From CAYUYM01 sp964449305 (lineage in GTDB: Bacteria; Bacteroidota; Ignavibacteria; SZUA-365; CAYQST01), in the NCBI GenBank assembly GCA_964449305.1, contig CAYUYM010000061.1, forward strand, positions 1 through 16,828: a stretch of DNA of 16,828 nucleotides. Reading direction: 5' to 3'. Position 1 is the stretch's first letter. Every line of letters starts with the position of its first letter. A program made the position numbers and the translations under genes. Shown one piece after another: positions 15,823 to 16,828 of this stretch. Below the pieces are notes generated by a model. That model was not told the DNA's origin. It did no database searches and worked only from the letters and a program-made list of their open reading frames with translations.

Positions 15823-16803
15823 TCATGCCAGAACGATGCGGTTTTCCAGGCGACCGAGCATTTCAATCTCACACACCACCTCATCACCGGGGGCAAGCCA
15901 CCATGCCGGGTCGTACACCTTGGAACCGTTGAGCTCCAGAAAGCACCCGGTGCCCACCGTGCCCGATCCGATCACATCGCCCGGATGCAGGGTGACGCCA
16001 TACGAGACCCGCTCAATGATCTGGGCAAAGGTCCAGCTCATGTCGCGCAGATTCCCGCGCGACACCTCCGTCCCGTTCACCGTCGTCGTCATCACCAGGT
16101 CGAATCGCTCGCCCGCGTCGCCGGGGATGCGGCGATCGGCAAGCTCGTCGCGCGTCACAAGCCACGGGCCGATGGAGGTCGCAAAATCCTTGCCCTTCGC
16201 CGGACCGAGGTTGAGCTTCATCTCGTGCATCTGGAGGGCGCGCGCGCTCCAGTCGTTCATCACCATGTAGCCCGCCACATGGGCGTCCGCCTTGGATGCA
16301 GGGATGTTCCGCCCGCCCCGGCCGATCACGACGGCCGCCTCGAGCTCGAAGTCGAGCTGCCGACAGTGTTCCGGCATCACGAGAACGTCACCCGGCCCGG
16401 TGACGGCGAGGTGGTTGGTGAAATAGAAGATGGGGATCTCGTCGAACTCCGGGATCATCGGGACGCCGCGGTTGCGACGGGCGGCCTCCACATGCTGCCG
16501 GAAGGCGTATCCGTCGCGCATGCTGGTGGGGAAGGGCACTGGGGCATGCAGCAGCACCGCGTCCGCCGGCACGGCCAGCGTTCTGCCGTCGGCTTTGGCC
16601 GGGCAGCCCGCGTCGATCCAGCCCCGCTCCGCCGTGCGTGCGGCATCCAGACCCGCGTCCCCCGTCCGCAGCAGCTCCAGCATGTCGGCCGGCAGCATGC
16701 CGGCTCCGAACACCTCCGCTGCCGTGGGGAGATCCAGCACCAGCGCACCATGCATGGCTCCGATGGACATCCTGCTGTTGTGTGTGTATGTGACGAGTTT
16801 CAT
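15823..16803 (-). CDS. Fumarylacetoacetate hydrolase family protein (fumarylacetoacetase-like)
   Basis: A 326-residue soluble enzyme of the FAH fold, starting at the ATG at 16803 with GGAG 6 bases upstream. Metal ligands expected from the family are seen: Asp97, Glu153 and Glu155 (DFELE), and Asp184 (MNDWSAR). His104 lies seven residues after Asp97, Tyr99 two after it, Arg188 and Gln191 four and seven after Asp184, and Lys205 sits in GKDFATS. From memory of mouse FAH, these spacings match its Asp126/Tyr128/His133 and Asp233/Arg237/Gln240/Lys253 sites. That favours hydrolytic C-C cleavage of a fumarylacetoacetate-like acylpyruvate, the last step of tyrosine breakdown, over decarboxylase members of the family. 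The true substrate is unproven, since no other tyrosine-catabolism gene is in view. A strong hairpin follows, separating it from the secreted protein gene. An upstream in-frame TGA at 16825-16827 fixes the longest possible start. Confidence 0.9.
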   Translation of the reverse strand: MKLVTYTHNSRMSIGAMHGALVLDLPTAAEVFGAGMLPADMLELLRTGDAGLDAARTAERGWIDAGCPAKADGRTLAVPADAVLLHAPVPFPTSMRDGYAFRQHVEAARRNRGVPMIPEFDEIPIFYFTNHLAVTGPGDVLVMPEHCRQLDFELEAAVVIGRGGRNIPASKADAHVAGYMVMNDWSARALQMHEMKLNLGPAKGKDFATSIGPWLVTRDELADRRIPGDAGERFDLVMTTTVNGTEVSRGNLRDMSWTFAQIIERVSYGVTLHPGDVIGSGTVGTGCFLELNGSKVYDPAWWLAPGDEVVCEIEMLGRLENRIVLA

Positions 16804-16809
16804 CGTGGT

Positions 16810-16813
16810 CTCC
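16810..16813 (-). promoter_or_regulatory. Shine-Dalgarno site of the hydrolase gene
   Basis: GGAG on the minus strand, 6 bases before the ATG at 16803. Only 25 bases lie upstream within the window, so the promoter, or an upstream operon partner, cannot be judged. Confidence 0.65.
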
Positions 16814-16828
16814 GTGACAGTGGTTCAT

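Noticed and set aside
16388..16828. Open frame of 146 codons on the minus strand reaching the window edge
   Set aside because: It overlaps the hydrolase gene in another frame and is composed mostly of Arg, His, Gly and Ala without any motif.

Overview
The window is a GC-rich stretch (roughly 60 percent or a little more, by eye) in which every credible gene lies on the minus strand. Reading in the direction of transcription (high to low coordinates) the order is: a fumarylacetoacetate hydrolase family enzyme (15823-16803); a secreted seven-repeat propeller protein ending in a type IX secretion sorting domain (13624-15687); a stand-alone Rcp1-type response regulator (13033-13476); and five large PAS/GAF sensor histidine kinases in a row, called HK5 (10664-12982), HK4 (7335-10667), HK3 (4752-7283), HK2 (2619-4694) and HK1 (1-2622, cut by the window edge). 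HK2 to HK5 are hybrids with a C-terminal receiver; what follows the HisKA domain of HK1 lies outside the window.

The type IX sorting domain points to the Bacteroidota/Chlorobiota (FCB) group. High GC and clear GGAG Shine-Dalgarno sites in front of five of eight genes fit a Chlorobiota, Ignavibacteria/Kapabacteria or Rhodothermota-like lineage better than Bacteroidia or Flavobacteriia, where such sites are usually weak. This is inference; no marker gene is present. A run of exactly 100 N inside HK3 shows the sequence is a scaffolded draft assembly.

The response regulator and five kinases look like one transcription unit. Gaps are 50, -4, 51, 57 and -4 bp, and the two overlaps are stop/start overlaps (GTGA and ATGA). 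The kinases follow an alternating plan. HK5 and HK3 start with a receiver domain and then PAS domains. HK4 and HK2 start with the same kind of divergent PAS domain and carry the same kind of GAF domain directly before the kinase core. HK1 differs: it has a signal peptide or membrane anchor, a periplasmic TPR domain, one more membrane segment and three PAS domains, so it is the only obvious transmembrane sensor. No DNA-binding output domain, HPt protein, chemoreceptor or cyclic-di-GMP domain is visible. The module therefore looks like a many-input phosphorelay whose output lies elsewhere, with the small response regulator as the only free receiver in sight.

The hydrolase and the secreted propeller protein are co-directional but set apart by 135 and 147 bp intergenic regions holding a strong hairpin and two similar candidate promoters; nothing links them functionally to the kinases. 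No tRNA, rRNA, CRISPR array, insertion sequence or phage gene was seen, and no gene-free stretch exceeds about 150 bp.
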